The notes beneath the pieces are model-generated. The model ran no database searches. It was not told the origin of the DNA and saw nothing but the letters and a program-made list of their open reading frames with translations. The translations under genes and the position numbers were made by a program. Shown in pieces: positions 16,944 to 26,045 of a stretch of 64,000 bases of DNA (its first letter is position 1; each line of letters begins with the position of its first letter). The stretch comes from Aeromonas schubertii (lineage in GTDB: Bacteria > Pseudomonadota > Gammaproteobacteria > Enterobacterales > Aeromonadaceae). Location: contig NZ_CDDB01000010.1 of NCBI RefSeq assembly GCF_000820105.1, positions 1 to 64,000 of the forward strand. The letters run 5' to 3'.

Positions 16944-17483
16944 ATGATCATCTATCTGCATGGGTTTGACGCAACCAGCCCGGGCAACCATGAGAAGGTA
17001 CTGCAGCTGCAGTATATCGACGACGATGTGCGCTTCGTGCACTACAGCACAGTGCATCCCCGTCACGACATGAGCCACCTCCTCAAGGAGGTGAAAAAAC
17101 AGCTCGACATGAGTTCCGATCCCAAGCCCCTCATCTGCGGGGTTGGCCTCGGCGGCTACTGGAGCGAGCGGATCGGTTTTCTGTGCGGCATTCGTCAGGT
17201 GATCTTCAACCCCAACCTCCATCCGGAGGAGAACATGCAGGGGAAGATCGAGCGTCCCGAGGAGTATGTGGACATCGCCACCAAGTGTGTAACTGAATTT
17301 CGTAATAAAAATTCAGGAAACTGCCTGTGCATCCTTTCAGTCCAGGACGAAGTGCGAGATAATCGGGACACTGAACGTGAACTGAAGAACTATTACGACA
17401 TCGTCTGGGATGAGCGAGAGACTCACAAGTTCAAGAACATCTCGCATCATCTGCAGCGGATGAAGGCCTTCAAGGAGGCCTGA
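16944..17483 (+). CDS. ycfP: YcfP-family alpha/beta-hydrolase-like protein
   Basis: A 179-residue YcfP/UPF0227 protein: [24 protein letters not shown] at the N-terminus, [19 protein letters not shown] (about 68, the position of a serine-hydrolase nucleophile elbow, here G-V-G-L-G-G with no serine), NPNLHPEEN and [14 protein letters not shown]. In the family the elbow is usually GxSLGG-like, and E. coli YcfP also reads GVGLGG, so enzymatic activity is doubtful. The start at 16944 follows aaggaagcaagcg. ndh follows, as in E. coli (nagZ-ycfP-ndh), with an intrinsic terminator between them. Confidence 0.93.
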   Translation: MIIYLHGFDATSPGNHEKVLQLQYIDDDVRFVHYSTVHPRHDMSHLLKEVKKQLDMSSDPKPLICGVGLGGYWSERIGFLCGIRQVIFNPNLHPEENMQGKIERPEEYVDIATKCVTEFRNKNSGNCLCILSVQDEVRDNRDTERELKNYYDIVWDERETHKFKNISHHLQRMKAFKEA

Positions 17484-17509
17484 TCCCATATCACGCACGA
17501 TTCGACTTT

Positions 17510-17533
17510 GGGGAGCCTCGGGCTCCCCTTTTT
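17510..17533 (+). terminator. Intrinsic terminator after ycfP
   Basis: An 8-bp GC stem (ggggagcc / ggctcccc) with a TCG loop is followed directly by TTTTT, 27 bases after the ycfP stop. ndh therefore probably has its own promoter. Confidence 0.85.
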
Positions 17534-17562
17534 GCATTTAGAGAAACGTTAGGAAAAACAAC

Positions 17563-18855
17563 ATGATTAATATCGTCGTCGTAGGTGGTGGTGCCGGCGG
17601 TCTCGAGCTCGCGACCAGTCTGGGCCGCAAGCTGGGCAAGAAGAACAAGGCCAAGGTAACCCTGGTCGATCGCAACCGCACCCACCTCTGGAAGCCCCTG
17701 TTGCACGAGGTGGCCACCGGCTCCATGGATGCGGGCATCGATGCCCTGAGCTATCAGTCTCACGCCAAGAACCACGGTTTCGACTTCCAACTCGGCACCC
17801 TGACCGACATCAGGCGTGACGAGAAGCGCATCGTGCTGGCGCCCATCGTCGATGACAAGGGCGAGGTGGTGGTCCACGAGCGCGAGCTCCCCTATGACTA
17901 TCTGGTGATGGCCATCGGCTCTGTCTCCAATGACTTCAACACCAAGGGGATCAAGGATCACTGCATCTTCCTCGACAGCCCCTCCCAGGCTCACCGCTTC
18001 CACAACAAGATGATGAACCGCTTCTTGCAGTTCGCCACCGAGTACAAGCCCGGTGACACGGTCAAGATCGCCATCGTGGGTGGCGGTGCCACCGGCGTCG
18101 AGCTCTCTGCCGAGCTCTATAATGCCGTGGAGCAGCTCTATGCCTATGGCTTTAAAAACCTCACCACCGACAGCCTCAAGGTGACCCTGGTGGAGGCGGG
18201 CCCCCGCATCCTGCCGGCCCTGCCGGAGCGCATCAGTGGCGCCGCCCATCAGGAGTTGGTCAAGCTGGGTGTGGACGTGCGCACCGGCACCATGATCACC
18301 GAGGCCACGGCCGAGGGGTTGCACACCAAGGATGGCGAGCTGATTGAAGCGGATCTCATGGTGTGGGCGGCTGGTATCAAGGCGCCGGACTTTATGAAGG
18401 ATATCGCCGGGCTCGAGACCAACCGCATCAACCAGCTGGTGGTGAAAGAGACCCTGCAGAGCACCCGCGACGATCATATCTTCGTTATCGGTGACTGCGC
18501 CGCCTGCCCGCAGCCGGATGGCAAGTTCGTGCCGCCGCGCGCCCAATCCGCCCACCAGATGGCAACCCAGGCGTTCAAGAACATCCTGGCCATGATGAAC
18601 GGTGGCGAGCTCAAGCCCTACCTCTACCATGACCACGGCTCGCTGGTATCCTTGAGCCGCTTCTCCACCGTGGGCAGCCTGATGGGCAACCTGATGCGCG
18701 GCTCCATGATGGTGGAGGGCTATATCGCCCGCCTGGTCTACATCTCCCTCTACCGGATGCACCAGATCGCCCTGCATGGCTACATCAAGACCGGCCTTAT
18801 CATGCTGGTGGGCCGCATCAACCGGGTACTGCGCCCGACCCTGAAGCTCCACTAA
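17563..18855 (+). CDS. ndh: Type II NADH:quinone oxidoreductase
   Basis: Single-subunit, non-proton-pumping NADH dehydrogenase (NDH-2), a peripheral inner-membrane flavoprotein passing electrons from NADH to quinone. The 430-residue protein has the FAD-binding dinucleotide fold at the N-terminus ([18 protein letters not shown]), the second dinucleotide fold for NADH ([19 protein letters not shown], about 168-186), and the FAD-contact stretch [12 protein letters not shown] (about 307-318). The C-terminal amphipathic region ([24 protein letters not shown]) anchors it to the membrane. Length and sequence fit E. coli Ndh closely. Confidence 0.97.
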   Translation: MINIVVVGGGAGGLELATSLGRKLGKKNKAKVTLVDRNRTHLWKPLLHEVATGSMDAGIDALSYQSHAKNHGFDFQLGTLTDIRRDEKRIVLAPIVDDKGEVVVHERELPYDYLVMAIGSVSNDFNTKGIKDHCIFLDSPSQAHRFHNKMMNRFLQFATEYKPGDTVKIAIVGGGATGVELSAELYNAVEQLYAYGFKNLTTDSLKVTLVEAGPRILPALPERISGAAHQELVKLGVDVRTGTMITEATAEGLHTKDGELIEADLMVWAAGIKAPDFMKDIAGLETNRINQLVVKETLQSTRDDHIFVIGDCAACPQPDGKFVPPRAQSAHQMATQAFKNILAMMNGGELKPYLYHDHGSLVSLSRFSTVGSLMGNLMRGSMMVEGYIARLVYISLYRMHQIALHGYIKTGLIMLVGRINRVLRPTLKLH

Positions 18856-18874
18856 GGGGGCAGGGTGATCAGCA

Positions 18875-18903
18875 AGGAGAGGCCAGTGCCTCTCCTTTCT
18901 TTT
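18875..18903 (+). terminator. Intrinsic terminator after ndh
   Basis: A 9-bp stem (aggagaggc / gcctctcct) with a CAGT loop is followed by a T-rich tail (ttctttt). Confidence 0.85.
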
Positions 18904-18984
18904 GGGCGCTCTTGCGCCGGCCCGGGGTGTCCCGTGCAGGGGCTTTGAGGTAGTCTGAAACCTGTTTTCACTCAAGGAGCCATC

Positions 18985-19302
18985 ATGATCCTCTCAACGA
19001 CCCCTACCCTGGAAGGCAAGACCATTCGCGAGTACCGCGGCATCGTGGTGGGTGAAGCCATCCTCGGCGCCAACGTCTTCAAGGATCTGTTTGCCGGGAT
19101 CCGCGATATCATCGGCGGCCGCTCCGGTGCCTATGAAAAAGAGTTGGCCCGGGCCCGGGAGATCGCCTTCCAGGAGCTCAAAGATCGCGCCGCCGCCCTG
19201 GGGGCCAACGCCGTAGTCGGCATCGATATGGACTATGAGGTGGTGGGCCAAAACGGCAGCATGCTGATGGTGAGCATCAGCGGCACTGCCGTCGTTGTCT
19301 AA
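18985..19302 (+). CDS. ybjQ: YbjQ family (UPF0145) protein
   Basis: A 105-residue protein of the YbjQ/UPF0145 family, pentamer-forming and of unknown biochemical role. The characteristic pieces are present in order: [86 protein letters not shown] and [13 protein letters not shown]. It follows the ndh terminator, with a caaggag ribosome binding site 8 bases before the ATG. Confidence 0.93.
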   Translation: MILSTTPTLEGKTIREYRGIVVGEAILGANVFKDLFAGIRDIIGGRSGAYEKELARAREIAFQELKDRAAALGANAVVGIDMDYEVVGQNGSMLMVSISGTAVVV

Positions 19303-19366
19303 CTTCTTGTTCCCGCAGGCACAATCCGGGTAGGGTAGGGGCATGGATCTGTTTCATGGAGCGTGC

Positions 19367-20374
19367 ATGCCCCCACTTCTTCTTCCCCCTCTGCTCAGGC
19401 CCGGGCAGACCATCGGTTTTTTTTCCCCCTCGAGTGCGGCCACGGCCTGGGCGCCGACCCGCTTCGAGCGGGCGCGTACGTTTCTCGAGGGAAAGGGGTT
19501 CCGGCTAAGGGCCGGCTCTCTGACCGGCAAGCGGGACCACTGGCGCTCGGGCTCTATCGCCGAGCGTGCCGAAGAGCTCAATACCCTCATCCGCGATCCC
19601 GAGGTACGGGCCATCATGTCGGTCATAGGTGGTCACAACTCCAACTCCCTGCTGCCGTACCTCGATTACGAGGCGCTAAAGCGCGATCCCAAGATAGTCA
19701 TCGGTTATTCGGACGTGACCGCCCTGCTGCTCGGGATCCACGCCAAGACCGGGTTGGTCACCTTCTACGGCCCGGCCCTGGTGGCCTCCTTCGGTGAGCT
19801 CGAGCCCCTGGTGGGACGTACCTTCGATTACTTCTCGCGCCTCTGTGTCAGTGGCTGCGCTCCGCATGTGCTGCCAACCCCGACCGAGTGGAGCGATGAG
19901 CGTCTCGACTGGGAGAGCCAGAGCCGGCCCAAGTCGTGCGTGGATAACCAACTGGTGAGCGTGGGACGGGGGAGGGTGAGCGGACGCCTTATCGGTGGCA
20001 ATCTCAACACCATGGCGGGACTCTGGGGCTCCCCCTATATGCCGGCCATCGAGGCCGGGGACATCCTCTTTATCGAAGATTGCCTCAAGAGTGCCGAGGT
20101 GGTAGAGCGGTCGTTTGCACACCTCAAGCTATGTGGCGTGTTCGACCGAATTGGCGGGCTGGTGCTGGGCAAGCACGAGCAGTTCGACAGTCAGGGCAGC
20201 GGCAAGCGGCCCCTCGATATCCTGCTCGAGGTGGTGGGAGTGCCAACCTTCCCCATTCTGGCGGAGTTTGACTGCGCCCATACCCACCCCATGCTGACTC
20301 TGCCCATCGGCGTACAGGCCGAGCTGGATGTGGATCGCGCCACCCTGACCCTGCAGGAGCCCTGGTGGCAGTAA
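19367..20374 (+). CDS. S66 family LD-carboxypeptidase (MccF-like)
   Basis: A 335-residue serine peptidase of family S66, which contains murein tetrapeptide LD-carboxypeptidase LdcA and the microcin C immunity peptidase MccF. The nucleophile serine is in IGYSDVTALLLGIHAKTG, and the Glu and His of the catalytic triad lie in DILFIEDCLKSAEVVERS and FDCAHTHPMLTLPIG. The subgroup features (long middle insertion, YSDVTAL, GGNLNTMAGLWGS) look more MccF-like than LdcA-like, so substrate is open: peptidoglycan peptides or aminoacyl-nucleotide-type toxins. The start is ambiguous between 19343 and 19367; I prefer 19367 because tggag precedes it. An acuI-like gene converges from the other strand. Confidence 0.88.
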   Translation: MPPLLLPPLLRPGQTIGFFSPSSAATAWAPTRFERARTFLEGKGFRLRAGSLTGKRDHWRSGSIAERAEELNTLIRDPEVRAIMSVIGGHNSNSLLPYLDYEALKRDPKIVIGYSDVTALLLGIHAKTGLVTFYGPALVASFGELEPLVGRTFDYFSRLCVSGCAPHVLPTPTEWSDERLDWESQSRPKSCVDNQLVSVGRGRVSGRLIGGNLNTMAGLWGSPYMPAIEAGDILFIEDCLKSAEVVERSFAHLKLCGVFDRIGGLVLGKHEQFDSQGSGKRPLDILLEVVGVPTFPILAEFDCAHTHPMLTLPIGVQAELDVDRATLTLQEPWWQ

Positions 20375-20378
20375 CGAG

Positions 20379-20402
20379 CGGGCCCGCACAGTGGCGGGCC
20401 CG
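20379..20402 (+). terminator. Hairpin between LD-carboxypeptidase gene and acuI
   Basis: A 9-bp GC-rich stem (cgggcccgc / gcgggcccg) lies between convergent genes with no T-run on either strand. Confidence 0.45.
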
Positions 20403-20421
20403 AGAGTCAAGTGCGACAGAG

Positions 20422-21399
20422 TCAGGCGATATTGACCACGACGCGACCTCTGAGCTTGCCCGCCATCAGGGCGTGGGCTGTCTCTATCACCTGATCCAGG
20501 GTGATATCCCGGGCGATGAGGCCAAGGAGTTCACCGTCCACCAGGCGTGAGAGCTTCTCCCAGGCCAGGATGCGGCGATCCCGCGGGCACATGACGCTGT
20601 CGACCCCGATGAGGCGTACCCCACGCAGAATAAAGGGGGCGACCGAGGCGGGCAGGTCGAGCCCCTGGGCCATGCCGCAGGCGGCCACGGCGCCACCGTA
20701 GTGCAAGCCGGCGCAGACGTTGGCCAGGGTATGGCTGCCGACCGTGTCGATGGCTGCCGCCCAGCACTCGCGGGCCAGCGGCTTGCCTGGCTCGCTCAGC
20801 GCCTTGCGATCGATCACCTCGCTTGCCCCCAGCGCCTTGAGATATTCCGCCTCCTCCTGCTTGCCGGTGGAGGCCACCACCTCATACCCCTTGCGCGCGA
20901 GCAGGGCCACCGCAAAGCTGCCGACGCCGCCGCTGGCGCCGGTGACCAGCACAGGACCTGCCTGGGGGCGAATGCCGGCTTCTTGCAGGGCCATGACGCA
21001 GAGCATGGCGGTGTAGCCGGCGGTGCCGATGGCCATGGCGTCGTGGGCGGTGAGCTCTTCTGGCAGCGGGATCAGCCAGTCTCCGTTTAGTCGACACTGC
21101 TCGGCCAGGGCTCCCCAGTGCTTCTCGCCCACCCCCCAGCCGTTGAGCAGAACCCTATCACCCACCCGGTAGGCGGGGTGATCGCTGTGGGTCACTACAC
21201 CGGCGAGATCGATCCCCGGCACCATGGGAAAGCTGCGCACCACGGGGCTGCGCCCCGTGATGGCCAGGGCATCCTTGTAGTTGAGGGTTGAGCTGTGCAC
21301 CGCGACGGTGACATTGCCTTCGGGCAGGGCGTGTTCGTCCACATGGCTCAGGCTGGCCTGATAGTGTCCTTCGGGTTTGTCGATGAGAATGCAACGCAT
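20422..21399 (-). CDS. acuI: Acrylyl-CoA reductase / YhdH-type zinc-free medium-chain dehydrogenase
   Basis: A 325-residue MDR-superfamily reductase of the YhdH/AcuI group, which reduces acrylyl-CoA to propionyl-CoA with NADPH. Visible features are the substrate-domain stretch STLNYKDALAITGRSPVVRS, FPMVPGIDLAGVV, and VLLNGWGVGEKHWGALAEQ. The Rossmann loop is VLVTGASGGVGSFAVALLARKG (about residues 148-169) and the late signature is LIGVDSVMCPRDRRILAWE. No catalytic or structural zinc cysteines are present, as expected. It may help detoxify acrylyl-CoA or act as a general quinone/enone reductase. The DUF4377 lipoprotein gene lies 19 bases upstream on the same strand, so the two may be co-transcribed. 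Confidence 0.9.
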   Translation of the reverse strand: MRCILIDKPEGHYQASLSHVDEHALPEGNVTVAVHSSTLNYKDALAITGRSPVVRSFPMVPGIDLAGVVTHSDHPAYRVGDRVLLNGWGVGEKHWGALAEQCRLNGDWLIPLPEELTAHDAMAIGTAGYTAMLCVMALQEAGIRPQAGPVLVTGASGGVGSFAVALLARKGYEVVASTGKQEEAEYLKALGASEVIDRKALSEPGKPLARECWAAAIDTVGSHTLANVCAGLHYGGAVAACGMAQGLDLPASVAPFILRGVRLIGVDSVMCPRDRRILAWEKLSRLVDGELLGLIARDITLDQVIETAHALMAGKLRGRVVVNIA

Positions 21400-21418
21400 G
21401 AAGGGGCTCTCCGGGTGC

Positions 21419-21730
21419 TTAGCGCACCGGCTGTTTATCGATGACTCGCACCAGTTGATAGTGCAGTGAGGAGCCGTCGGCCGGCGGGTTGTCTACCTGA
21501 CTGACCGCCACCTCGAGTCGATAACGGTAGCCTGGCTCAAACTCGAAGCCGTCGATCTTCTGATAGAAGAGCTGCCAGGGCGCATCGTCTTGCTCGCGCA
21601 CCTGCATGCACTTCATGGGGGCGACCCCGACGCAGTGGGCCAGTTGACTGTTGACTTCCATCACCTTGTTGGCGGGACCTTGGGCACAGCCTGCCAGTAG
21701 CAGGGCACCCAGTAGCAGAGAGGATTTCAT
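21419..21730 (-). CDS. DUF4377 lipoprotein
   Basis: A 103-residue lipoprotein with signal MKSSLLLGALLLAGC (lipobox LAGC) and a DUF4377 domain: the conserved C-G-V-x-P-x-x-C-M-Q-V pattern (two cysteines likely forming a disulfide), WQLFYQKIDGFEFEPGYRYRL and a C-terminal YQLVRVIDKQ strand. DUF4377 domains accompany HslJ/META heat-shock and copper-stress lipoproteins, but function is unknown. The start at 21730 has a strong agaaggag site; the longer frame from 21760 would place a non-hydrophobic leader before the signal. acuI lies just downstream. Confidence 0.87.
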   Translation of the reverse strand: MKSSLLLGALLLAGCAQGPANKVMEVNSQLAHCVGVAPMKCMQVREQDDAPWQLFYQKIDGFEFEPGYRYRLEVAVSQVDNPPADGSSLHYQLVRVIDKQPVR

Positions 21731-21769
21731 GAAGACTCCTTCTGAGAGAAAGGGGGTCATTAGAGCGCG

Positions 21770-21799
21770 AAAAAAAGGGGGCAGTCAATGACTGCCCCC
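21770..21799 (-). terminator. gltA: Intrinsic terminator of gltA
   Basis: A 10-bp stem (gggggcagtc / gactgccccc on the plus strand, loop AAT) is followed on the reverse strand by seven T (plus-strand AAAAAAA at 21770-21776), 15 bases after the gltA stop. Confidence 0.9.
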
Positions 21800-21814
21800 G
21801 GCTTGTCGCTGTGA

Positions 21815-23101
21815 TCAGCGTTGATCGATGGGGACGAATTCGCGCTGGGGCTCGCCGATATAGAGCTGGCGCGGACGACCGATCTTGCTGTCCGGATCGG
21901 AGTGGAACTCGTTCCAGTGGGCAATCCAGCCGATGGTACGGGCGATGGCGAAGAGCACGGTGAACATGTTCATCGGGATGCCGATCGCCTTCATGATGAT
22001 GCCGGAGTAGAAATCCACGTTCGGGTAGAGCTTCTTCTCGACAAAGTAGGGGTCGGAGAGGGCGATACGCTCCAGCTCCATGGCCACATCCAGCAGCGGA
22101 TCCTTGATCTGAAGCTCCTGCAGCACTTCGTGGCAGGTCTCGCGCATCACCTGGGCACGGGGGTCGTAGTTCTTGTAGACCCGGTGACCGAAGCCCATCA
22201 GACGGAACGAGTCGTTCTTGTCCTTGGCCCGGGCGATGTACTCGGGGATGCGATCCACAGAGCCGATCTCTTCGAGCATGCGCAGGCAGGCCTCGTTGGC
22301 ACCACCGTGAGCCGGGCCCCACAGGGAGGCGATCCCTGCGGCGATACAGGCAAACGGGTTGGCGCCAGAAGAGCCGGCCAGACGCACCGTTGAGGTCGAG
22401 GCGTTTTGCTCGTGATCCGCATGCAGGGTAAAGATGCGATCCATGGCGCGTTCAACCACGGGGTTGACCTTGTACTCCTCGGTCGGCACACCGAACATCA
22501 TGTGCAGGAAGTTACCGGCGTAGGAGAGGTTGTTGCGCGGATACATGAAGGGCTGGCCGATGGAATACTTGTAACACATGGCCGCCAGGGTCGGCATCTT
22601 GGAGAGCAGGCGGAAGGCGCAGATCTCGCGATGCTGTTCGTTGTTGATGTCGAGGGCATCGTGGTAGAAGGCGGAGAGGGCGCCGACCACACCGCACATG
22701 ATGGCCATGGGGTGGGAGTCACGACGGAAGCCGCGGAAGAAGAAGGCGATCTGCTCGTGCACCATGGTATGACGGGTCACGGTGCGCTGGAATTCGGCGA
22801 ATTGGGCCTTGGTGGGGGCCTCACCGTAAAGCAGGATGTAGCAGACTTCGAGGTAGCTCGACTCCTTGGCCAGCTCGGCGATGGGGTAGCCGCGATGCAG
22901 CAGAACCCCTTGATCACCGTCGATATAGGTGATAGCCGACTTGCAGGAGCCGGTGGCCATAAAGCCGGGGTCGAAGGTGAAGTAACCGTGGGCGCCGAGC
23001 TTGCGCACGTCGATCACGTCGGGTCCGATGGATCCGGAAAGGATGGGTAGTTCAACCGGATCCTGACCGGGTAGATGCAGGGTGGCTATCTTATCAGCCA
23101 T
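21815..23101 (-). CDS. gltA: Citrate synthase (type II, hexameric)
   Basis: Condenses oxaloacetate and acetyl-CoA to citrate, the first step of the TCA cycle. The 428-residue protein has the Gram-negative type II N-terminal domain (cysteines in [13 protein letters not shown]) and all active-site signatures: [36 protein letters not shown] (catalytic His) and [18 protein letters not shown] (catalytic His), followed by the Asp-containing [17 protein letters not shown]. An aaaggagacgtgct site precedes the ATG. It is divergent from sdhC across a 436-base regulatory gap, the arrangement found in E. coli. Confidence 0.98.
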   Translation of the reverse strand: MADKIATLHLPGQDPVELPILSGSIGPDVIDVRKLGAHGYFTFDPGFMATGSCKSAITYIDGDQGVLLHRGYPIAELAKESSYLEVCYILLYGEAPTKAQFAEFQRTVTRHTMVHEQIAFFFRGFRRDSHPMAIMCGVVGALSAFYHDALDINNEQHREICAFRLLSKMPTLAAMCYKYSIGQPFMYPRNNLSYAGNFLHMMFGVPTEEYKVNPVVERAMDRIFTLHADHEQNASTSTVRLAGSSGANPFACIAAGIASLWGPAHGGANEACLRMLEEIGSVDRIPEYIARAKDKNDSFRLMGFGHRVYKNYDPRAQVMRETCHEVLQELQIKDPLLDVAMELERIALSDPYFVEKKLYPNVDFYSGIIMKAIGIPMNMFTVLFAIARTIGWIAHWNEFHSDPDSKIGRPRQLYIGEPQREFVPIDQR

Positions 23102-23537
23102 AGCACGTCTCCTTTGCTCTTTATTTATATTTTGTGTCCAAGCCCCACTCTATCCCGAGAGAAGGGATACTGGCAAAGGGTGAAACACCCAGCCAGGGCA
23201 ACCGGGCGGTTTGGAGTGCCCTATTTGAACCAGAACCCCCCTTCATTGTCAATTTTGCTGATTGTTGGTTAATGAAGTGTGAAATCGGTTATGGGATCTG
23301 GTTTGCGGTTTTTGTAAAAGTGTGTAGGCATTTGATTGTCATTGGTTAACAGCGCCGATATACTGCCGCTCGTGGGTGATGGACGTCGGTGTTTGAAACG
23401 CTTTCGGAAACTCTGGGATACACCCAATCTGCTGGATTTTGGCTTTATGACGCAGTTTAGTTACAAAAGCCTTACAAACCCGCCCAACGCCCATCAGCGA
23501 TTGTCAAAACAATAACTAACGTGCTCAATGGAGCTGA
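23102..23537 (+). other. gltA-sdhC divergent regulatory gap
   Basis: 436 bases without a credible gene. Local GC is clearly lower than in the flanks, especially 23240-23360. It holds the probable sdhC promoter (23336-23364) and, on the other strand, should hold the gltA promoter. Scattered GTTA/TTAAC elements (for example around 23268, 23299 and 23345) could be ArcA-type repeats, which control sdh and gltA in E. coli, but none is strong enough to call. The stretch 23370-23537 is the presumptive 167-base sdhC leader, in which no clear riboswitch fold was seen. Confidence 0.7.
23336..23364 (+). promoter_or_regulatory. Probable sigma-70 promoter of the sdh-suc operon
   Basis: TTGTCA (23336-23341, five of six to the -35 consensus) and TATACT (23359-23364, five of six to the -10) are separated by 17 bases. 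The predicted start is near 23371, about 167 bases before sdhC. Confidence 0.6.
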
Positions 23538-23927
23538 GTGGGCAAAGCCGTGAAAAAGAAAGAGAGACCGGTCAACCTCGACCTGCAAACGATCAGCTTT
23601 CCTGTCACTGCCATCGCATCCATCCTGCATCGGGTGTCTGGGGTCATCACCTTCGTGGCCCTCTCCATCCTGCTGTGGATGCTTGGTACTTCACTCTCCT
23701 CGCCGGAAGGCTTCGAGCAGGTGATGTCCATTCTGGACAACTTCCTGGTCAAGCTGGTGGTGTGGGGGATCCTGACCGCGCTGGCTTACCACATCGTCGG
23801 TGGTATCCGTCACCTGATCATGGATCTTGGCTATTGTGAAGAGCTGGAATCCGGCAACCAGAGTGCCCGTGTGGCCTTTGTGATTACCGCTGTTCTGGCT
23901 GTGCTGGCGGGAGTGCTGGTATGGTAA
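23538..23927 (+). CDS. sdhC: Succinate dehydrogenase cytochrome b556 subunit
   Basis: Membrane anchor subunit of succinate dehydrogenase (complex II), binding haem b and ubiquinone with SdhD. The 129-residue protein contains the conserved [27 protein letters not shown] (quinone-site Ser and Arg, [10 protein letters not shown]) and three membrane helices; the haem-ligand histidine lies in [20 protein letters not shown]. The start is a GTG: 23538 has GGAG only 4 bases upstream, while a second GTG at 23550 lacks a well-placed site. I use 23538. The end overlaps sdhD by 7 bases. Confidence 0.95.
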   Translation: MGKAVKKKERPVNLDLQTISFPVTAIASILHRVSGVITFVALSILLWMLGTSLSSPEGFEQVMSILDNFLVKLVVWGILTALAYHIVGGIRHLIMDLGYCEELESGNQSARVAFVITAVLAVLAGVLVW

Positions 23928-24265
23928 CCAATTCTGCAACCTTCGGGCGCAGCGGCGTTCACGATTTCATCCTGATCCGCGCCACCGCCCTCATCATGAC
24001 CTTCTATACCCTCTATCTGGTGGGTTTCATCGCCTTTAACGACATCACCTATGAGGTGTGGGGTGAGTTCTTCGCCTCCACCTTTACCCGGGTGTTCACC
24101 CTGTTGGCTCTGCTGAGCGTGCTGATCCACGCCTGGATCGGCCTGTGGCAGGTGCTGACTGACTACATCAAGCCGGTTGGTCTGCGCGGTGCCCTGCAAT
24201 TTGTGGTGGTCGTGGTTCTGCTGGCCTATCTGATGACCGGCTTCGTCGTGTTGTGGGGGGTATGA
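23921..24265 (+). CDS. sdhD: Succinate dehydrogenase membrane anchor subunit
   Basis: A 114-residue hydrophobic subunit with three membrane helices that completes the quinone and haem sites of complex II. Family stretches are [25 protein letters not shown] and the haem-ligand region [20 protein letters not shown]. It overlaps sdhC at its start, and its TGA overlaps the sdhA ATG (ATGA), so translation is coupled through sdhCDA. Confidence 0.95.
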   Translation: MVTNSATFGRSGVHDFILIRATALIMTFYTLYLVGFIAFNDITYEVWGEFFASTFTRVFTLLALLSVLIHAWIGLWQVLTDYIKPVGLRGALQFVVVVVLLAYLMTGFVVLWGV

Positions 24266-26028
24266 TGATTCCTGTTCGTGAGTTTGACGCCGTCGTGATC
24301 GGCGCCGGCGGCGCCGGTATGCGCGCCGCCCTGCAGATCGCCCAGTCCGGCAAGAGCTGTGCACTGCTTTCCAAGGTTTTCCCGACCCGCTCCCATACCG
24401 TGTCCGCCCAGGGTGGTATTACGGTCGCCCTGGGCAACGCCCACGACGATAACTGGGAGTGGCACATGTACGATACCGTCAAGGGCTCCGACTACATCGG
24501 GGATCAGGACGCTATCGAATACATGTGCAAGACGGGCCCGGCCGCCATTCTCGAGCTCGAGAACATGGGGCTGCCCTTCTCCCGTTTCGATAACGGTCGT
24601 GTCTATCAGCGCCCGTTTGGCGGCCAGTCCAAGAACTTCGGTGGTGAGCAGGCGGCCCGTACCGCAGCCGCTGCCGACCGGACCGGTCACGCCCTGCTGC
24701 ACACCTTGTACCAGCAGAACGTCAAGAACCAGACCACCGTCTTCTCCGAGTGGTATGCCCTGGATCTGGTAAAGAACCAGGATGGCCATGTGGTCGGCTG
24801 CACCGCCATCGACATGGAGAGCGGTGAGGTCGTCTACTTCAAGGCCAAGGCCACCGTGCTGGCCACCGGCGGCGCCGGTCGTATCTACCAGTCCACCACC
24901 AACGCCCACATCAATACCGGTGACGGCGTCGGCATGGCCCTGCGTGCCGGAGTCGGCGTACAGGACATGGAGATGTGGCAGTTCCACCCGACCGGTATCG
25001 CCGGGGCAGGGGTACTGGTGACCGAAGGGTGCCGTGGTGAAGGCGGCTATCTGCTCAACAAGGACGGCGAGCGCTTCATGGAGCGTTATGCGCCGAACGC
25101 CAAGGATCTGGCCGGCCGCGACGTGGTCGCCCGCTCCATCATGATCGAGATCCGCGAAGGGCGCGGCTGCGACGGTCCCTGGGGCCCGCACATCAAGCTC
25201 AAGCTCGATCACCTGGGTAAGGACGTGCTCGAATCCCGCTTGCCGGGCATCTGCGAGCTATCCCGTACCTTTGCCCACGTGGATCCGGTCAAGGAGCCCA
25301 TCCCCATCATCCCGACCTGCCACTACATGATGGGTGGCGTGCCGACCAACGTGAACGGCCAGTGCCTGACCCAGGACAAGGACGGCAACGACGTCCCCGT
25401 GGTCGGCCTGTTTGCAGTGGGCGAGATCGCCTGTGTGTCGGTGCACGGCGCCAACCGTCTGGGCGGCAACTCGCTGCTGGATCTGGTGGTCTTCGGTCGT
25501 GCCGCCGGCATGCACCTGGTCAATACCCTGGGCGAGATGGAGCATGGCCGCGAGGCCTCCGAGTCTGATCTGGATGCCGCCCTGGCCCGCTTCAACCGCT
25601 GGGAGAACACCCGCAGTGGCGAAGACCCGGTGCAGATCCGCAAAGACCTGCAGCGCTGCATGCAGAACAACTTCTCCGTGTTCCGGGAAGGCAAGGCGAT
25701 GGCCGAGGGGCTCGAAGAGCTCAAGGTCATCCGCGAGCGCCTCAAGTCTGCCCGCCTGGACGACACCTCCAAGGAGTTCAACACCCAGCGCATCGAGTGC
25801 CTGGAGCTGGATAACCTGATGGAGACCGCGTTTGCGACCGCCGTGGCAGCCAACTTCCGCACCGAGAGCCGTGGGGCCCACTGCCGCTTCGACTATCCGG
25901 ACCGTGATGATGCCAACTGGCTGTGCCACAGCCTCTATCATCCGGACACCGAGTCCATGACCACGCGCAGCGTCAACATGACGCCCAAGACCCGTGAGGC
26001 GTTCCCGCCCAAGGTCCGGACCTACTGA
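24262..26028 (+). CDS. sdhA: Succinate dehydrogenase flavoprotein subunit
   Basis: The catalytic subunit oxidising succinate to fumarate, with covalently bound FAD. 588 residues, the same length as E. coli SdhA. The FAD fold is [21 protein letters not shown], the flavinylated histidine lies in [17 protein letters not shown] (about residue 45), and the active-site Arg and His lie in [18 protein letters not shown] and [28 protein letters not shown] is the C-terminal FAD contact. I chose the ATG at 24262 (overlapping the sdhD stop); the ATG at 24265 is also possible. Confidence 0.98.
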   Translation: MMIPVREFDAVVIGAGGAGMRAALQIAQSGKSCALLSKVFPTRSHTVSAQGGITVALGNAHDDNWEWHMYDTVKGSDYIGDQDAIEYMCKTGPAAILELENMGLPFSRFDNGRVYQRPFGGQSKNFGGEQAARTAAAADRTGHALLHTLYQQNVKNQTTVFSEWYALDLVKNQDGHVVGCTAIDMESGEVVYFKAKATVLATGGAGRIYQSTTNAHINTGDGVGMALRAGVGVQDMEMWQFHPTGIAGAGVLVTEGCRGEGGYLLNKDGERFMERYAPNAKDLAGRDVVARSIMIEIREGRGCDGPWGPHIKLKLDHLGKDVLESRLPGICELSRTFAHVDPVKEPIPIIPTCHYMMGGVPTNVNGQCLTQDKDGNDVPVVGLFAVGEIACVSVHGANRLGGNSLLDLVVFGRAAGMHLVNTLGEMEHGREASESDLDAALARFNRWENTRSGEDPVQIRKDLQRCMQNNFSVFREGKAMAEGLEELKVIRERLKSARLDDTSKEFNTQRIECLELDNLMETAFATAVAANFRTESRGAHCRFDYPDRDDANWLCHSLYHPDTESMTTRSVNMTPKTREAFPPKVRTY

Positions 26029-26045
26029 TTGCGGAGCAGCCCCAA

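Noticed and set aside
17491-18975. 494-codon open frame antisense to ndh
   Set aside because: Shadow frame with low-complexity Gly/His/Leu translation.
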